This document shows positions 8,875 to 20,532 of a stretch of 64,000 nt of DNA, piece after piece (the first letter of the stretch is position 1; the number at the start of each line of letters is the position of its first letter). The stretch comes from Acinetobacter sp. ANC 4558 (GTDB lineage Bacteria; Pseudomonadota; Gammaproteobacteria; Pseudomonadales; Moraxellaceae). The stretch covers positions 1 through 64,000 of the forward strand of contig NZ_NEGH01000015.1 in assembly GCF_002135375.1 (NCBI RefSeq), written 5' to 3'. The notes under the pieces are model-generated. The model made no database searches and was not told where the DNA came from. It saw only the letters and a program-made list of their open reading frames with translations. The translations under genes and the position numbers were made by a program.

Positions 8875-10068
8875 CTAAATCTTAATCTCTAAAAAGTTCG
8901 CATTATTTTCAAATATAGTGTTCAACAATTGGATTAAGTCATCCTGTCCCTTTAATTTAGATTTCACTCTTAAATAATTCATTAATACATTATCTGGATA
9001 TAACGTTAATAATTGTGCTGCTTCTGCTTCTCGATTAGTCTCAACATATACACGCCATCTTACAAAATTAAATATTGGCATATATGGATACTTCTCTTCC
9101 CAGTCATTCAGTTTATTTTCGATATATATATAATCTGGTGCTTGTCTTAATAGTTGTAATTGGAACCACAAATAAAATACATCTTGATTAAATTTTTCAT
9201 TTAACAATTCTATAGCCAAATATTCATATTCCCTACTCATTTCAGGCAATCGAGAAAGTACTTTCAACCATAATACTCGTGTCTCATAGCTTTTATTTTT
9301 TAACTCATTTTGTGAAACTAAATATCGTTGTTTTAATGCTTCTATATCTTCTAAAGTTGCTTGCTCAAACTGAGATAACATTTTCTTTAACCATTTTTGC
9401 AATTTCGGTTCAAATAAATCTCTAAATATAGTCACGTGTAAATATAACCACGGATATTGGGCGGCAAACTCTCCCCATAAATTGGTTAATCTTGTTTCGT
9501 AGGTTGATTTAACATCATTTAACCAAGGTGATAATTCATGTTGACTAATAAATTCTAAATGCGTTAATGCTTTTTCAGGCTCATTTTGTGCTAAATAAAT
9601 TTGAATTCTTTGTATTTCAGCCAATTCAAATGCCATCACATTTGTATGATCTAAGGCGTCTAAAGCTTCTAATAAATTACCTTGTATCGTATAGATTTGT
9701 GAATCGATCACCCCTTTTAACAAACCCGATTGAGTAAATGCTTGTTGAATGAATTCTTGTTGGTCATCCGCAGCATCTAATAACCAAATGACGGCAAGTT
9801 GTTCGTAGGGATGTAAATTATGGAAGTTTAGTATCGTTTCTGCTTTTCGTTTTTCTCGACTAAAATAACGCTTTAACGCAATCCCCCCTAATTGAAACAG
9901 TAAACTCAATATTGCTAAAAAGATAAATAATACCCAAATATTTGTTTGAATCTGTGTTGAGCGCCATTGAATATAAACATACCCTACCCCTTGCCCATAA
10001 CTCAGTAGGCTTAATACAGCAATAAGCACTAATATAATTAAAGCATACGCCCATAATATCATTTTCAT
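8875..10068 (-). CDS. hemY: HemY, TPR-like inner-membrane protein of the hem operon
   Basis: A 397-aa protein of the proteobacterial HemY family, distinct from the oxidase of the same name in Bacillus. Two N-terminal membrane helices (about 4-25 and 42-65) are followed by a helical tetratricopeptide-like domain. It starts 3 bp after hemX in the hemC-hemD-hemX-hemY order. A role linking late haem synthesis at the membrane is suggested for the family, but the activity is unknown. Confidence 0.9.
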   Translation of the reverse strand: MKMILWAYALIILVLIAVLSLLSYGQGVGYVYIQWRSTQIQTNIWVLFIFLAILSLLFQLGGIALKRYFSREKRKAETILNFHNLHPYEQLAVIWLLDAADDQQEFIQQAFTQSGLLKGVIDSQIYTIQGNLLEALDALDHTNVMAFELAEIQRIQIYLAQNEPEKALTHLEFISQHELSPWLNDVKSTYETRLTNLWGEFAAQYPWLYLHVTIFRDLFEPKLQKWLKKMLSQFEQATLEDIEALKQRYLVSQNELKNKSYETRVLWLKVLSRLPEMSREYEYLAIELLNEKFNQDVFYLWFQLQLLRQAPDYIYIENKLNDWEEKYPYMPIFNFVRWRVYVETNREAEAAQLLTLYPDNVLMNYLRVKSKLKGQDDLIQLLNTIFENNANFLEIKI

Positions 10069-10071
10069 TAT

Positions 10072-10893
10072 TTACCCCATTAATGTACGAGTAATTAATT
10101 TAGGTGTAGAATTTTTTGTTCTTTTTTTTAGGCTTTCCAATTGTTGAATAATTTGCTTGGCTTTTTGATCGGGTAATGATTTTAAAAGAGATTGTATCTC
10201 GCTAATTTCTGTTTGATACTGTGCAAATTCACCACTAATAAATACTTGCCTTGCCATGAGTAACCGTAATTGGGCTTCTTTAATCATAAATGCCCGTTGT
10301 GCTAATTGAGTTGCGGGTGTATCAACAGAATCAATGCTGATCCATTTTTGCCAAAAATATTGATCTTGCACTTTTGCAGGTGTTAAATGAGTATTTAATG
10401 CCTCTTGTTTTAATTCTAAATCAAGTTGTTGTAAAATTTTTTGAGTAACTTTTTCTTGCTCATCTTGATTTGAAATATATTTTTTAAGCCCTTCTATATC
10501 CTTTTCAATGGCTTGACCTAAACTTTGCTTCAACTCTGGTGAAATTGGATAAACACTCAAAGCTTGATTCAGCTCAATTAACTTTTCTAAGGCGTAATAG
10601 TATTGATTTTGTTTTAATGAAAATTCAATTAGCGTCAGTTGTTGTTTAATTAAATCATTGGGTAATTGATTAAGACTGGTTTGTTCAGTTGAGCTAACGC
10701 TCTCTTCTTTCTTCTCTTGCTTTACTCGCTTCAAAGCCACCAGCTGATCATTTAAATTAGACGTCACTTTTTCTAACTGATGCGATGATTGTAATAAATT
10801 ACTTTGTAGAGCTGATATTTTAAATACATCATAACTTAACTTAATTAACCAAGCTAAGCATATCCCAAGTAATAAAATATAAAGCTTCTTCAT
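10072..10893 (-). CDS. hemX: HemX-family membrane protein
   Basis: A 273-aa protein with one N-terminal membrane helix (about 3-22), a coiled-coil region (about 35-75) and a helical domain rich in Gln, Leu and Lys. It matches proteobacterial HemX, often labelled a uroporphyrinogen methyltransferase, though no SAM-binding motif is visible here. It overlaps the hemD stop by 4 nt (ATGA) and is followed at once by hemY, so it belongs to the hem operon. Confidence 0.85.
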   Translation of the reverse strand: MKKLYILLLGICLAWLIKLSYDVFKISALQSNLLQSSHQLEKVTSNLNDQLVALKRVKQEKKEESVSSTEQTSLNQLPNDLIKQQLTLIEFSLKQNQYYYALEKLIELNQALSVYPISPELKQSLGQAIEKDIEGLKKYISNQDEQEKVTQKILQQLDLELKQEALNTHLTPAKVQDQYFWQKWISIDSVDTPATQLAQRAFMIKEAQLRLLMARQVFISGEFAQYQTEISEIQSLLKSLPDQKAKQIIQQLESLKKRTKNSTPKLITRTLMG

Positions 10894-11672
10894 AGTTTTC
10901 CTTGCATATAAGTAACGCGCTGAAGTATTAACTCCGTTTTAAGGTTTGGAAGTATCATTACCTTAAAATGTAAAGCATGTTGTATCTTATAATTATCTAA
11001 AATATTAAATAATCGATCACCTAAAACCCAAAAATAACCGATATTTAATAACATGGGATTAGCTTGAATAAGTGACAGCCAATTCAACCAACTCGCTTCA
11101 CTACTAATCAGCATAATATAGCGAGATTCTTGTGTTAACTTTAAAGTAATTTTCTGAAATTCATCGATAGATTGTAAGGGAAGTTGTCGGTCATACAAAA
11201 TAAAGTTTAAAATTTGCATCCCTTGTTGATGAAGATGATTCATCATAAATTGTCGCCCTCCCTCACCCCGCCAAAAAGCAATCTTCTTGCCTTTTTCTAA
11301 GGTGCTCAAAATAGGAAGCTGTAACATTCCCTCTGAAGTTTCGACCTTTGGAATCTCACTTTTTATCTGGTATTTTTGAAGTGCTTCCGCAGTTTTTTCT
11401 CCAACCGCAATCCACTGAATATGAGCTAACTGATCAATTTCAATATGACATTCACGTAAATATTTCATTCCAACATCCACTGCTGTTGGGCTCACAACAA
11501 CTAAAACAGCAATATCTACAACCAATTGTTGATAAAGTTGTTTAAGCAGAGGAGTCAATGGACGCGCTTTTAGCTCAAGCAATGGTAAATTGATGGCTTG
11601 AATATTTAAATCTGAGAGCGCCAAAGTTAATGCCTCAGCTCGCTCTAAAGGTCGTGTGTTGAAAAACAGCAT
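10890..11672 (-). CDS. hemD: Uroporphyrinogen-III synthase
   Basis: A 260-aa enzyme that closes and inverts ring D of hydroxymethylbilane to give uroporphyrinogen III. It shows the poorly conserved HemD fold: an N-terminal FFNTRPLERA motif, VVVSPTAVDVG near residue 60 and IAVGEKTAEAL near residue 90. The ATG lies one base after the hemC stop (TAA-g-ATG). The C-terminal stop overlaps hemX. The context between hemC and hemX makes the call secure despite low family conservation. Confidence 0.92.
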   Translation of the reverse strand: MLFFNTRPLERAEALTLALSDLNIQAINLPLLELKARPLTPLLKQLYQQLVVDIAVLVVVSPTAVDVGMKYLRECHIEIDQLAHIQWIAVGEKTAEALQKYQIKSEIPKVETSEGMLQLPILSTLEKGKKIAFWRGEGGRQFMMNHLHQQGMQILNFILYDRQLPLQSIDEFQKITLKLTQESRYIMLISSEASWLNWLSLIQANPMLLNIGYFWVLGDRLFNILDNYKIQHALHFKVMILPNLKTELILQRVTYMQGKL

Positions 11673-11673
11673 C

Positions 11674-12594
11674 TTAATATAGGGCTTTTAAAAGCGCTCC
11701 TGCTCCTTGTGCAAGCAGTACTTGAGCTAAATTTTCTCCAAGCTGTACAGCCTCTTCTGGTTTTGCACAAGATTGAGCCTTAAGAAGCACTTGACCATCT
11801 AAGCTTCCTACACGCCCTTCCATCTGGATTTGACCATCTTCCAAAGTTGCATAACCTGCAATCGGCACTTGACACCCACCTTCTAGATATGCATTAAAAG
11901 CACGTTCGGCACGCACACAAAGATCTGTTTCATAATGCAATAATGGCAGAATAAGATTTAAAACATCTTGATCATTTTCACGACACTCTAAACCTAACGC
12001 CCCTTGCCCAACTGCAGGTAAACTCACATCAGCTTGCAATGTATGACGAATACGTTGTTCTAAACCTAATCGTTTTAAACCTGCGCTTGCTAAAATGATT
12101 GCATCATATTGCCCTTCATCTAATTTAGACAATCGAGTTCCTACATTTCCGCGTAAATCAGCAATTTTTAAATCTGGGCGTGCTTGCAAAATTTGACATT
12201 TACGTCGCAAGCTTGATGTTCCTATAGTTGCACCGATGGGTAAATCTTTAAAATGAGCATATGTATTTGATACAAATGCATCTAATGGATCTTCTCGCTC
12301 ACAAATAACAGCTAAAGTTAGTCCTTCAGGCAATGCCATTGGGACATCTTTCATAGAATGAACTGCTAAATCTGCTCGCCCATCTAACAAAGCCGCTTCC
12401 AACTCTTTTACAAATAAACCTTTTCCACCAATTTTAGCCAATGGCGTATCTAAAAGTTTGTCGCCCTGAGTAACAAATGTAACCAATTCAACGTTTAAAT
12501 TTTCGTACATCCCTTCTAGGCGTGCACGAATATGTTCAGCCTGCCATAAAGCTAGCGGGCTTTGTCGAGTTGCAATTTTCAGGGTTTTCATCAT
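11674..12594 (-). CDS. hemC: Porphobilinogen deaminase (hydroxymethylbilane synthase)
   Basis: A 306-aa enzyme that joins four porphobilinogens into hydroxymethylbilane. It shows the N-terminal [12 protein letters not shown], the HSMKDVP motif near residue 81, the basic [10 protein letters not shown], and the dipyrromethane cofactor cysteine in EGGCQVPI near residue 240. There are two adjacent ATG codons at the start, and either could serve. It is the first gene of hemC-hemD-hemX-hemY-thioesterase. algR lies upstream on the same strand, as in Pseudomonas. Confidence 0.96.
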   Translation of the reverse strand: MMKTLKIATRQSPLALWQAEHIRARLEGMYENLNVELVTFVTQGDKLLDTPLAKIGGKGLFVKELEAALLDGRADLAVHSMKDVPMALPEGLTLAVICEREDPLDAFVSNTYAHFKDLPIGATIGTSSLRRKCQILQARPDLKIADLRGNVGTRLSKLDEGQYDAIILASAGLKRLGLEQRIRHTLQADVSLPAVGQGALGLECRENDQDVLNLILPLLHYETDLCVRAERAFNAYLEGGCQVPIAGYATLEDGQIQMEGRVGSLDGQVLLKAQSCAKPEEAVQLGENLAQVLLAQGAGALLKALY

Positions 12595-12691
12595 GCGATT
12601 AAAATTCTAAATTGAATCATTAACTGTAAACTTAACTTGAAATATGAAAAATGCAAGTTTATTAACATAAAATAGCGTTTAATCCGTTTAT

Positions 12692-13432
12692 TTATAATTT
12701 TTGAATCCGCTCTCGAAGTGCTGGTAAATGTCGACGACTAATCGTTAAGCGTTCCTCTAACTCCCGACACCGCACCTCATATTGCCCAGAACCTACAAGT
12801 TCTAGCCCATCTAAGAAAGGAATCGCAACCAAGGCATTTCGATGAATTCTGATAAACCGATCAGCAAACTCTCGCTCTAAGTCTTTTAAGGTTTCATCAA
12901 TGAGCACCGTGCCATTTCTATGCCGAACAGCAACATATTTTTGATCTGCTAAAAAATAATAAATATTTTCAACAGCAATTAATTCAACACCACGATGAGT
13001 TTTTGCAGCGATTTTATTACGCTTAGGATTTAATTCTTCCATATGCTCTTTTTGTTTTAGATGATTCATTTGTGCTTGGGTCTGTATCGTTAAATGTGCC
13101 AGAACCTGTTGTAATTCTTCTTGGGCAATAGGTTTTAGCAAATAACCATCAGCATATGTTTTAAATGCATCTAAAGCATGTTCATCATATGCCGTACAAA
13201 ATACAATGGCTGGTGTAGGGGTGAGTTGTCGTAAAAACTGAGCACAAGTCAGACCATTCATTTCAGGCATCGAGATATCCAACAATACAACATCAGGTAA
13301 ATAGTTTTTCGCCATCTCAATAGCTTGTTGCCCATGTGTTGCAATTGCAACCACACAATGTCCAAGTTGGATGATCAGTCGCGATAAGCGCTCTGTCGCA
13401 AGTGGCTCATCATCACATATTAAAATATTCAT
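12692..13432 (-). CDS. algR: LytTR-family response regulator, AlgR-like
   Basis: A 246-aa regulator with an N-terminal receiver domain: acidic pair DD at residues 7-8, phospho-acceptor Asp in VVLLDISMPEMNG near 53, and a C-terminal LytTR DNA-binding domain (about 140-245). It sits between hemC and a matching LytS/AlgZ-type kinase, the same order as Pseudomonas argH-algZ-algR-hemC. In Pseudomonas AlgR controls motility and surface functions. The targets here are unknown. Confidence 0.87.
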   Translation of the reverse strand: MNILICDDEPLATERLSRLIIQLGHCVVAIATHGQQAIEMAKNYLPDVVLLDISMPEMNGLTCAQFLRQLTPTPAIVFCTAYDEHALDAFKTYADGYLLKPIAQEELQQVLAHLTIQTQAQMNHLKQKEHMEELNPKRNKIAAKTHRGVELIAVENIYYFLADQKYVAVRHRNGTVLIDETLKDLEREFADRFIRIHRNALVAIPFLDGLELVGSGQYEVRCRELEERLTISRRHLPALRERIQKL

Positions 13433-13485
13433 TTTATTTCCTTAATGATTTGAGCTTTTTCTAAATTTTAAATATAAATAAATAC

Positions 13486-14535
13486 TTAGATACATTCATA
13501 TTGAATAATAGTGGTATAAATTTCTGTGTTTTGGTAAACCTGAAAAATAACTGATTGTCCATAATATGCTTCCAATCTTTGCTTTACATTTTTTATTGCT
13601 ATTCCATGATGTTGTCTTATCTGTGGTTTTTCCGAAACACATGGATTTGTTATCACGATATTAACTTTCTTCTGTAAAACCTCAATCAATACAGTAACCG
13701 TACTTTGGGTTATTTTTTTTTCTACACCATGGAAAATACTATTTTCAAGCAAAGGTTGTAAAGTTAATAATGGTATTTGTACTTGCGAGAATTGATCAAA
13801 TTGTTCAAGTTTCCACTCAATATTTAATCGATCTCCAAGGCGAATTTTCTCTATTTCCAAATATTTTTGACATAATTCAACCTCATCCAACAAACTGACT
13901 AATTTTAATTCTTGTAAACTTGCACGAAATAACCGAGATAAATTTATTAATAAACATTCTGCCTTTTCAGGGTCAGTTGCAATCAAACTCACCACATTAT
14001 TTAAACTATTAAACAAAAAATGTGGATGTATCCGTGCTTGCAATGCATTGACCTTCGCTTGAAGCTCACTATGCTGTTGACGAATCCATTGTTCTCGAAC
14101 ATATAAATATCTAAAACAAAATGCACCCAACAAAATGCCATAACTTAAATGAAGTACCACATTTTCAAATAAGTCAGCTTGACTTAAGTTTTCTATATTT
14201 AAGTTTCGACCGAGATACAAAAAGAAATTAAGACCACTCGTTGTCACAAATACGATGACTTGTAGTAGAACAAAACTCAAGATTAACGATTGAGACAAAC
14301 TTAATTTTGAAATGAAATGTTGCAATCGTTCCTGTATTGCAATGAGTGTAAACAACACCCAATTAATGAAGAATAAATATTGTAAAAAATGATAAAAATT
14401 AAATCCTTGCCATTGTTGAGTCTCCGCTAAAACAAGCACCAAAGCCAATACGACACTTCCACTAAATAGTTCAATTGCATATTGCCAGTTTTCTTTTTTT
14501 GAGAAAAAAGATACATCATATTTTTTTAAAGACAT
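13486..14535 (-). CDS. algZ: LytS/AlgZ-type sensor histidine kinase
   Basis: A 349-aa membrane kinase. Four to five hydrophobic helices lie in about residues 18-145. The HPHFLFNSLNNVVSLI box carries the phospho-acceptor His, as in the His_kinase/LytS family. An HATPase domain contains LLENSIFHGVE. I place the start at the ATG 14533-14535 (GGAA about 11 nt upstream), because extending to 14640 would overlap the divergent argH start. It is paired with algR 53 bp downstream. The signal sensed is unknown. Confidence 0.83.
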   Translation of the reverse strand: MSLKKYDVSFFSKKENWQYAIELFSGSVVLALVLVLAETQQWQGFNFYHFLQYLFFINWVLFTLIAIQERLQHFISKLSLSQSLILSFVLLQVIVFVTTSGLNFFLYLGRNLNIENLSQADLFENVVLHLSYGILLGAFCFRYLYVREQWIRQQHSELQAKVNALQARIHPHFLFNSLNNVVSLIATDPEKAECLLINLSRLFRASLQELKLVSLLDEVELCQKYLEIEKIRLGDRLNIEWKLEQFDQFSQVQIPLLTLQPLLENSIFHGVEKKITQSTVTVLIEVLQKKVNIVITNPCVSEKPQIRQHHGIAIKNVKQRLEAYYGQSVIFQVYQNTEIYTTIIQYECI

Positions 14536-14630
14536 ATTTATCAAAGTTCCTTCCACTTGTTCTTCGGCAAGTGCGGTTGAATTTGTTATACTTGTATGCA
14601 ATTTACTGCTTTTTATTTTATTGAGCCGAT

Positions 14631-16061
14631 ATGACCACATCTTCTAATTCCTCAAATCCGTCACAAGCCCAAACTTCTGGCATGTGGGGCGGTCGTTTCT
14701 CTGAAGCTACTGATGCATTTGTTGCTGAATTTACAGCATCTGTTCAATTTGACCAACGTTTTTATAAACAAGATATTGCAGGTTCTATTGCACATGCAAC
14801 CATGCTTGCAAAAGTTGGTGTTTTAACAACACAAGAACGTGATGACATTATCAATGGTTTAAACACAATCAAAGCAGAAATTGAAGCAGGAAATTTTGAC
14901 TGGCGCATTGACCTTGAAGATGTGCATATGAATATTGAGTCTCGTTTGACTCAACGTATCGGTATTGCAGGTAAAAAATTACACACTGGTCGTAGCCGTA
15001 ATGACCAAGTTGCAACAGATATTCGTTTATATGTTCGCGATGAAATTGATGCAATTTTGGCACTACTGCAAAAACTACAAAAAGGTATCTTAAGTTTAGC
15101 TGCAAAAAACACCAACACTATTATGCCTGGTTTTACCCATTTACAAACTGCACAACCTGTAACGTTTGGTCATCATTTGATGGCATGGTTTGAAATGCTT
15201 GTTCGTGACTCTGAGCGTCTTATTGACTGTCGTAAACGTACCAATCGTATGCCACTCGGTTCTGCGGCATTGGCTGGAACAACCTATCCAATTGATCGTG
15301 CTTATACAGCCGAGTTGCTTGGCTTCGAAGCCGTTGCTGAAAATTCATTAGATGCAGTTTCTGATCGTGACTTTGGCATTGAGTTTAATGCAGCTGCATC
15401 TTTAATCATGATGCATTTATCGCGTATGTCTGAAGAAATGATTTTATGGACATCAGCTCAATTTAAATTTGTGAATATTCCAGATCGTTTCTGTACTGGA
15501 TCTTCAATCATGCCACAAAAGAAAAATCCAGATGTTCCTGAGTTAATTCGAGGTAAAACAGGTCGCGTTTATGGTGATTTGATGAGTCTGTTAACACTCA
15601 TGAAAGGTCAACCATTGGCATATAACAAAGACAATCAAGAAGATAAAGAACCTCTTTTTGATGCTATTGATACTGTTCGTGGCTCACTGATGGCATTTGC
15701 GGACATGATTCCTGCGCTTGTTCCAAATATTGAAATCATGCGTGAAGCTGCTCTTCGTGGCTTCTCCACAGCGACAGATCTAGCTGATTATTTAGTAAAA
15801 AATGGGGTTGCTTTCCGTGATGCACATGAAATTGTCGGAAAAGCTGTTGCGCTTGGCGTGCAAGAAAGTAAAGATTTGTCTGAGCTTACACTTGAACAAC
15901 TTCAACAATTTTCAGATTTAATTCAAGCCGATGTCTTTGAAAAAGCATTAACCTTAGAAGCATCAGTGAATGCACGTAATCATATTGGTGGTACAGCACC
16001 TGCACAAGTTGAAGCAGCAATTGAACGTGCACATACTCGCTTAGAACATCTTTATGCATAA
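14631..16061 (+). CDS. argH: Argininosuccinate lyase
   Basis: A 476-aa enzyme that splits argininosuccinate into arginine and fumarate, the last step of arginine synthesis. It carries the WGGRF N-terminal motif, [13 protein letters not shown], and the fumarase/aspartase signature [12 protein letters not shown] with the catalytic Ser. The ATG at 14631 has only a weak GAG upstream. A TATACT -10 element lies at about 14587-14592. argH and algZ diverge across about 95 bp. yggX follows after 29 bp. Confidence 0.97.
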   Translation: MTTSSNSSNPSQAQTSGMWGGRFSEATDAFVAEFTASVQFDQRFYKQDIAGSIAHATMLAKVGVLTTQERDDIINGLNTIKAEIEAGNFDWRIDLEDVHMNIESRLTQRIGIAGKKLHTGRSRNDQVATDIRLYVRDEIDAILALLQKLQKGILSLAAKNTNTIMPGFTHLQTAQPVTFGHHLMAWFEMLVRDSERLIDCRKRTNRMPLGSAALAGTTYPIDRAYTAELLGFEAVAENSLDAVSDRDFGIEFNAAASLIMMHLSRMSEEMILWTSAQFKFVNIPDRFCTGSSIMPQKKNPDVPELIRGKTGRVYGDLMSLLTLMKGQPLAYNKDNQEDKEPLFDAIDTVRGSLMAFADMIPALVPNIEIMREAALRGFSTATDLADYLVKNGVAFRDAHEIVGKAVALGVQESKDLSELTLEQLQQFSDLIQADVFEKALTLEASVNARNHIGGTAPAQVEAAIERAHTRLEHLYA

Positions 16062-16090
16062 CGTCTTAACATTAAATAGGGAGTATTGAG

Positions 16091-16360
16091 ATGCCTCGTC
16101 AAGTATTTTGCCGTAAATATCAACAAGAAATGGAAGGCTTAGACTTTGCACCATTCCCAGGTGTAAAAGGTCAAGAGTTCTTTGATTCTGTATCAAAAAA
16201 TGCCTGGCAAGAATGGTTAAAACACCAAACGACGCTAATTAATGAAAAACGCTTAAATGTATTTGAACCTGATGCAAAAAAATTTCTTGAAGAGCAACGT
16301 GAAAAGTTCTTTAACAATGATGATAGTCTAGAAAAAGCTGAAGGTTTAAAACCTGAATAA
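16091..16360 (+). CDS. yggX: Probable Fe(2+)-trafficking protein YggX
   Basis: An 89-aa YggX family protein, linked in enterobacteria to protection of iron-sulphur clusters and oxidative stress resistance. The N-terminal [22 protein letters not shown] carries the single conserved cysteine (Cys7). It is full length with a GGGAG-like site (AGGGAGTATTGAG) before ATG. It is probably co-transcribed with argH and is ended by the hairpin at 16399-16432. Confidence 0.93.
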   Translation: MPRQVFCRKYQQEMEGLDFAPFPGVKGQEFFDSVSKNAWQEWLKHQTTLINEKRLNVFEPDAKKFLEEQREKFFNNDDSLEKAEGLKPE

Positions 16361-16398
16361 TTTACTCACATGAGTATTTCTAATTGTTCATAAAACTT

Positions 16399-16432
16399 AA
16401 AAAATCTCTTCAACAATGAAGAGATTTTTTTT
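16399..16432 (+). terminator. Intrinsic terminator of argH-yggX
   Basis: AAAATCTCTTC-aacaat-GAAGAGATTTT followed by a run of Ts. The stem is perfect and about 40 bp past the yggX stop. Confidence 0.85.
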
Positions 16433-16694
16433 CATTCTATTTTGATTATCATAACTACAATGAAAAAAATTAATAAATTGCCTGACAACAATATGAGTTA
16501 CTTTTTCTTTTTGACATCGGTCATCTTACTTAATCATACTCATAACACTTTAATTTTTTTATTTATTTGTATTTATACGTTTAAAGCTAAAAAGTTAAAA
16601 TGTAACCACAATATACACTTTTAAATAAAATGATACATTCGACTACAATAAGCCACATGTTTTTTTAATTAAACCTGTTTATTATAATGACTTA

Positions 16695-16763
16695 GGAGAT
16701 GTTAAGCACAATTAATATCACCATTTTCAATCTCAGATTTCCCCCAAAGTCTGAGATTTTTTT
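16695..16763 (+). ncRNA. Candidate small RNA with C-rich terminator loop
   Basis: A perfect TATAAT is at 16683-16688, though the -35 region is weak (T-rich). A start near 16695 would give about 69 nt ending in a strong intrinsic terminator: AATCTCAGA (16729-16737) pairs with TCTGAGATT (16750-16758), then seven Ts. The loop contains CCCCC, as in sRNAs that pair with Shine-Dalgarno sequences. No plus-strand gene upstream needs this terminator, because yggX already has its own. No T-run follows on the minus strand, so it does not serve phoU. Inference only. Confidence 0.4.
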
Positions 16764-16813
16764 ATGCAAAAATAAAAAAGAAATACTTTGAATTAAGCTC
16801 ATTTTCTCCTTTT

Positions 16814-17533
16814 TTATTTATGCACCTTTTCTTCGATTTCTTTAACACTAGTATGTCTAACATCCAAACCTTTCACCATATAAATCACTTGTTCTGAAAT
16901 ATTACGCGCATGATCACCTATACGCTCTAGAGCTCGAAGTACCCACATGACATTAATGACACGTGATATATGACGTGGATCTTCCATCATATACGTCATC
17001 AGTGTTCTTGTTGCAGATTGATATTCACGATCTATGTCCGCATCTGCCAATAAAACCTGTAATGCTTGCTCTACATCTAAACGCGCGAATGCATCCAAAG
17101 CATCGTGAATCATTACTCTCACTTGATTACCAATATGACGAGTTTCCATATAGCCACGTGGTGATCCACCTTCTTCACATAGACTTTGAGCAATGCGTGC
17201 AATTTTTGCAGCTTCATCACCAATTCGTTCTAAATCTGTATTGGCCTTTGACATTGCAATCACCATACGTAAATCAATCGCAGCAGGATGACGACGGGCT
17301 AAAATTAGCGTGAGTGCCTCATCAATTTCTGTTTCAAGTCGGTTTACAACACCATCTTGAATTTGCACATCAATCGCAAGTTCTACATTTGTATCCAGCA
17401 AAGCATGTATTGCATTGGCAACCTGCTGCTCTACAAAACCACCCATCGTCATAAATTTTGTATTCACATCTTGTAATTCTTCATTGAATTGCGATGAAAT
17501 ATGATGGTTTAAAATGGGATTATTTAAGCTCAA
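16814..17533 (-). CDS. phoU: Phosphate-transport regulator PhoU
   Basis: A 239-aa PhoU protein of two three-helix bundles, a negative modulator of PhoR/PhoB and the Pst transporter. Metal-binding repeats are visible as DLERIGDEAAKIA (about 95) and ALERIGDHARNIS (about 200). I choose the TTG at 17531-17533 as start. GGAG lies seven bases before it, and the protein then begins SLNNPILNHHIS. The longer frame to 17578 has no ribosome site. No pst or pho genes are adjacent. Confidence 0.93.
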   Translation of the reverse strand: MSLNNPILNHHISSQFNEELQDVNTKFMTMGGFVEQQVANAIHALLDTNVELAIDVQIQDGVVNRLETEIDEALTLILARRHPAAIDLRMVIAMSKANTDLERIGDEAAKIARIAQSLCEEGGSPRGYMETRHIGNQVRVMIHDALDAFARLDVEQALQVLLADADIDREYQSATRTLMTYMMEDPRHISRVINVMWVLRALERIGDHARNISEQVIYMVKGLDVRHTSVKEIEEKVHK

Positions 17534-17699
17534 AGGACATCTCCACGACAGCAGATTTATAAAATTATAATAAAACAATTAAACCGAAAAAAGATGACTC
17601 TTTTATGACAAAAAATATTCATCTTTTTCTCGCCTTAGAACGAAATGAGAAAGCATAAATTAGCACTGCTTTTTCCCACACTTCGTGCTAGTATCCGAG

Positions 17700-17820
17700 C
17701 ATCGCTTGACGGAGCGCGGGTAATCACTCGCTGAGATCATTTTAATTGTGAGATCACACAATTTAAAAATGAGTACCGTTGAACCTGATCAGGTTAAAAC
17801 CTGCGTAGGAATCAAGCCAT
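17700..17820 (+). promoter_or_regulatory. TPP (thiamine pyrophosphate) riboswitch
   Basis: The THI-box landmarks are all present. P1 is GCTTGA (17704-17709) with TCAAGC (17812-17817). CTGAGA lies near 17731. The conserved block ACCGTTGAACCTGATCAGG leads into CCTGCGTAGGAA. It sits about 100 nt before the thiC start. A probable extended -10 (TGCTAGTAT) lies just upstream. TPP binding should lower ThiC production. The mechanism is discussed in the findings. Confidence 0.93.
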
Positions 17821-17824
17821 CTAA

Positions 17825-19729
<1,905 letters not shown>

Positions 19730-19773
19730 GGCAATATATTTAAATATTTGAATTTGAGTTAATTTAACTTAAC

Positions 19774-19813
19774 AAAGAAGCATCATTATTGAGCAAAATA
19801 GTGATGCTTCTTT
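19774..19813 (+). terminator. Intrinsic terminator after thiC
   Basis: AAAGAAGCATCA pairs with TGATGCTTCTTT across a 16-nt loop, about 45 bp past the thiC stop. The following tract is T-rich but short. Confidence 0.7.
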
Positions 19814-19905
19814 GATTTATTATCGATATAATAAAAAACATTTCATCTTTATTGAAAACTAAGTTAGGATGAAAAGCGATTCTTTTGTGATCTTTTGTAA
19901 AATTT

Positions 19906-20523
19906 ATGACTATTATTCAACAAGCTACATTTTGTAAAAAAGACTTCAAAATTCATCAGCGTGAATATTTATATCGAGGTTTTATTGGTGTTGAAAAACT
20001 AAGTCTAAATCACCATTTATTTAATAAAACTACAGAATCCCCTATGTTAAATAGGGAATTAATTCATCGCCCCGAAGCCGCAGGCGTACTTATTTATGAC
20101 CCTCAAAAACAAACGATCGCCTTAATTGAACAATTTCGTATTGGTGCCATCGAAGATGATATTTCACCTTGGCAACTTGAAATCATTGCGGGTGTTCTCG
20201 ATGGTGATGAATCCCCTGAAATCTGTGTTCGTCGAGAAGCACTAGAAGAATCAGGATGTCAAATCAATGAATTACAACATCTTTTTAGCTTTTATCCTTC
20301 TGCAGGAGCTTGTGATGAGTTATTTCATTTATATACAGCACAAGCAGATCTCCCAGTAGAAGGCGGAATCTTTGGCGTCGAAAATGAAGGTGAAAATATA
20401 AAATTACATATTATTCACTTTCAAGATATTCCAAATTTATTTACCAATGGTAGACTAAGAAATGCGCCTATTATCATGGCATTACAATGGTTGCAAAATG
20501 CAATAACAATAAAGAGTGTCTAA
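19906..20523 (+). CDS. nudF: ADP-ribose pyrophosphatase (Nudix)
   Basis: A 205-aa Nudix hydrolase expected to split ADP-ribose into AMP and ribose-5-phosphate. The Nudix box runs from GVLDGDE to REALEESGC and fits G-x5-E-x7-REUxEExGU. The downstream SFYPSAGACDE matches the NudF subfamily. No good ribosome site precedes the ATG at 19906, so the start is uncertain. cpdA follows 9 bp later, as nudF and cpdA also neighbour each other in E. coli. Confidence 0.9.
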   Translation: MTIIQQATFCKKDFKIHQREYLYRGFIGVEKLSLNHHLFNKTTESPMLNRELIHRPEAAGVLIYDPQKQTIALIEQFRIGAIEDDISPWQLEIIAGVLDGDESPEICVRREALEESGCQINELQHLFSFYPSAGACDELFHLYTAQADLPVEGGIFGVENEGENIKLHIIHFQDIPNLFTNGRLRNAPIIMALQWLQNAITIKSV

Positions 20524-20532
20524 GGGGATGAC

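Larger units (their letters stand above)
16361..16813 (+). other. Gene-free stretch between yggX and phoU
   Basis: This 453-bp AT-rich interval holds the yggX terminator, a candidate small RNA (16695-16763) and nothing else that I can support. A 60-codon frame at 16442-16624 has low-complexity composition and no ribosome site, so I do not accept it as a gene. Confidence 0.6.

Noticed and set aside
16442..16624. A 60-codon plus-strand frame in the yggX-phoU gap
   Set aside because: Low-complexity Ile/Leu/Lys/Asn composition typical of AT-rich non-coding DNA, no ribosome site and no family features.
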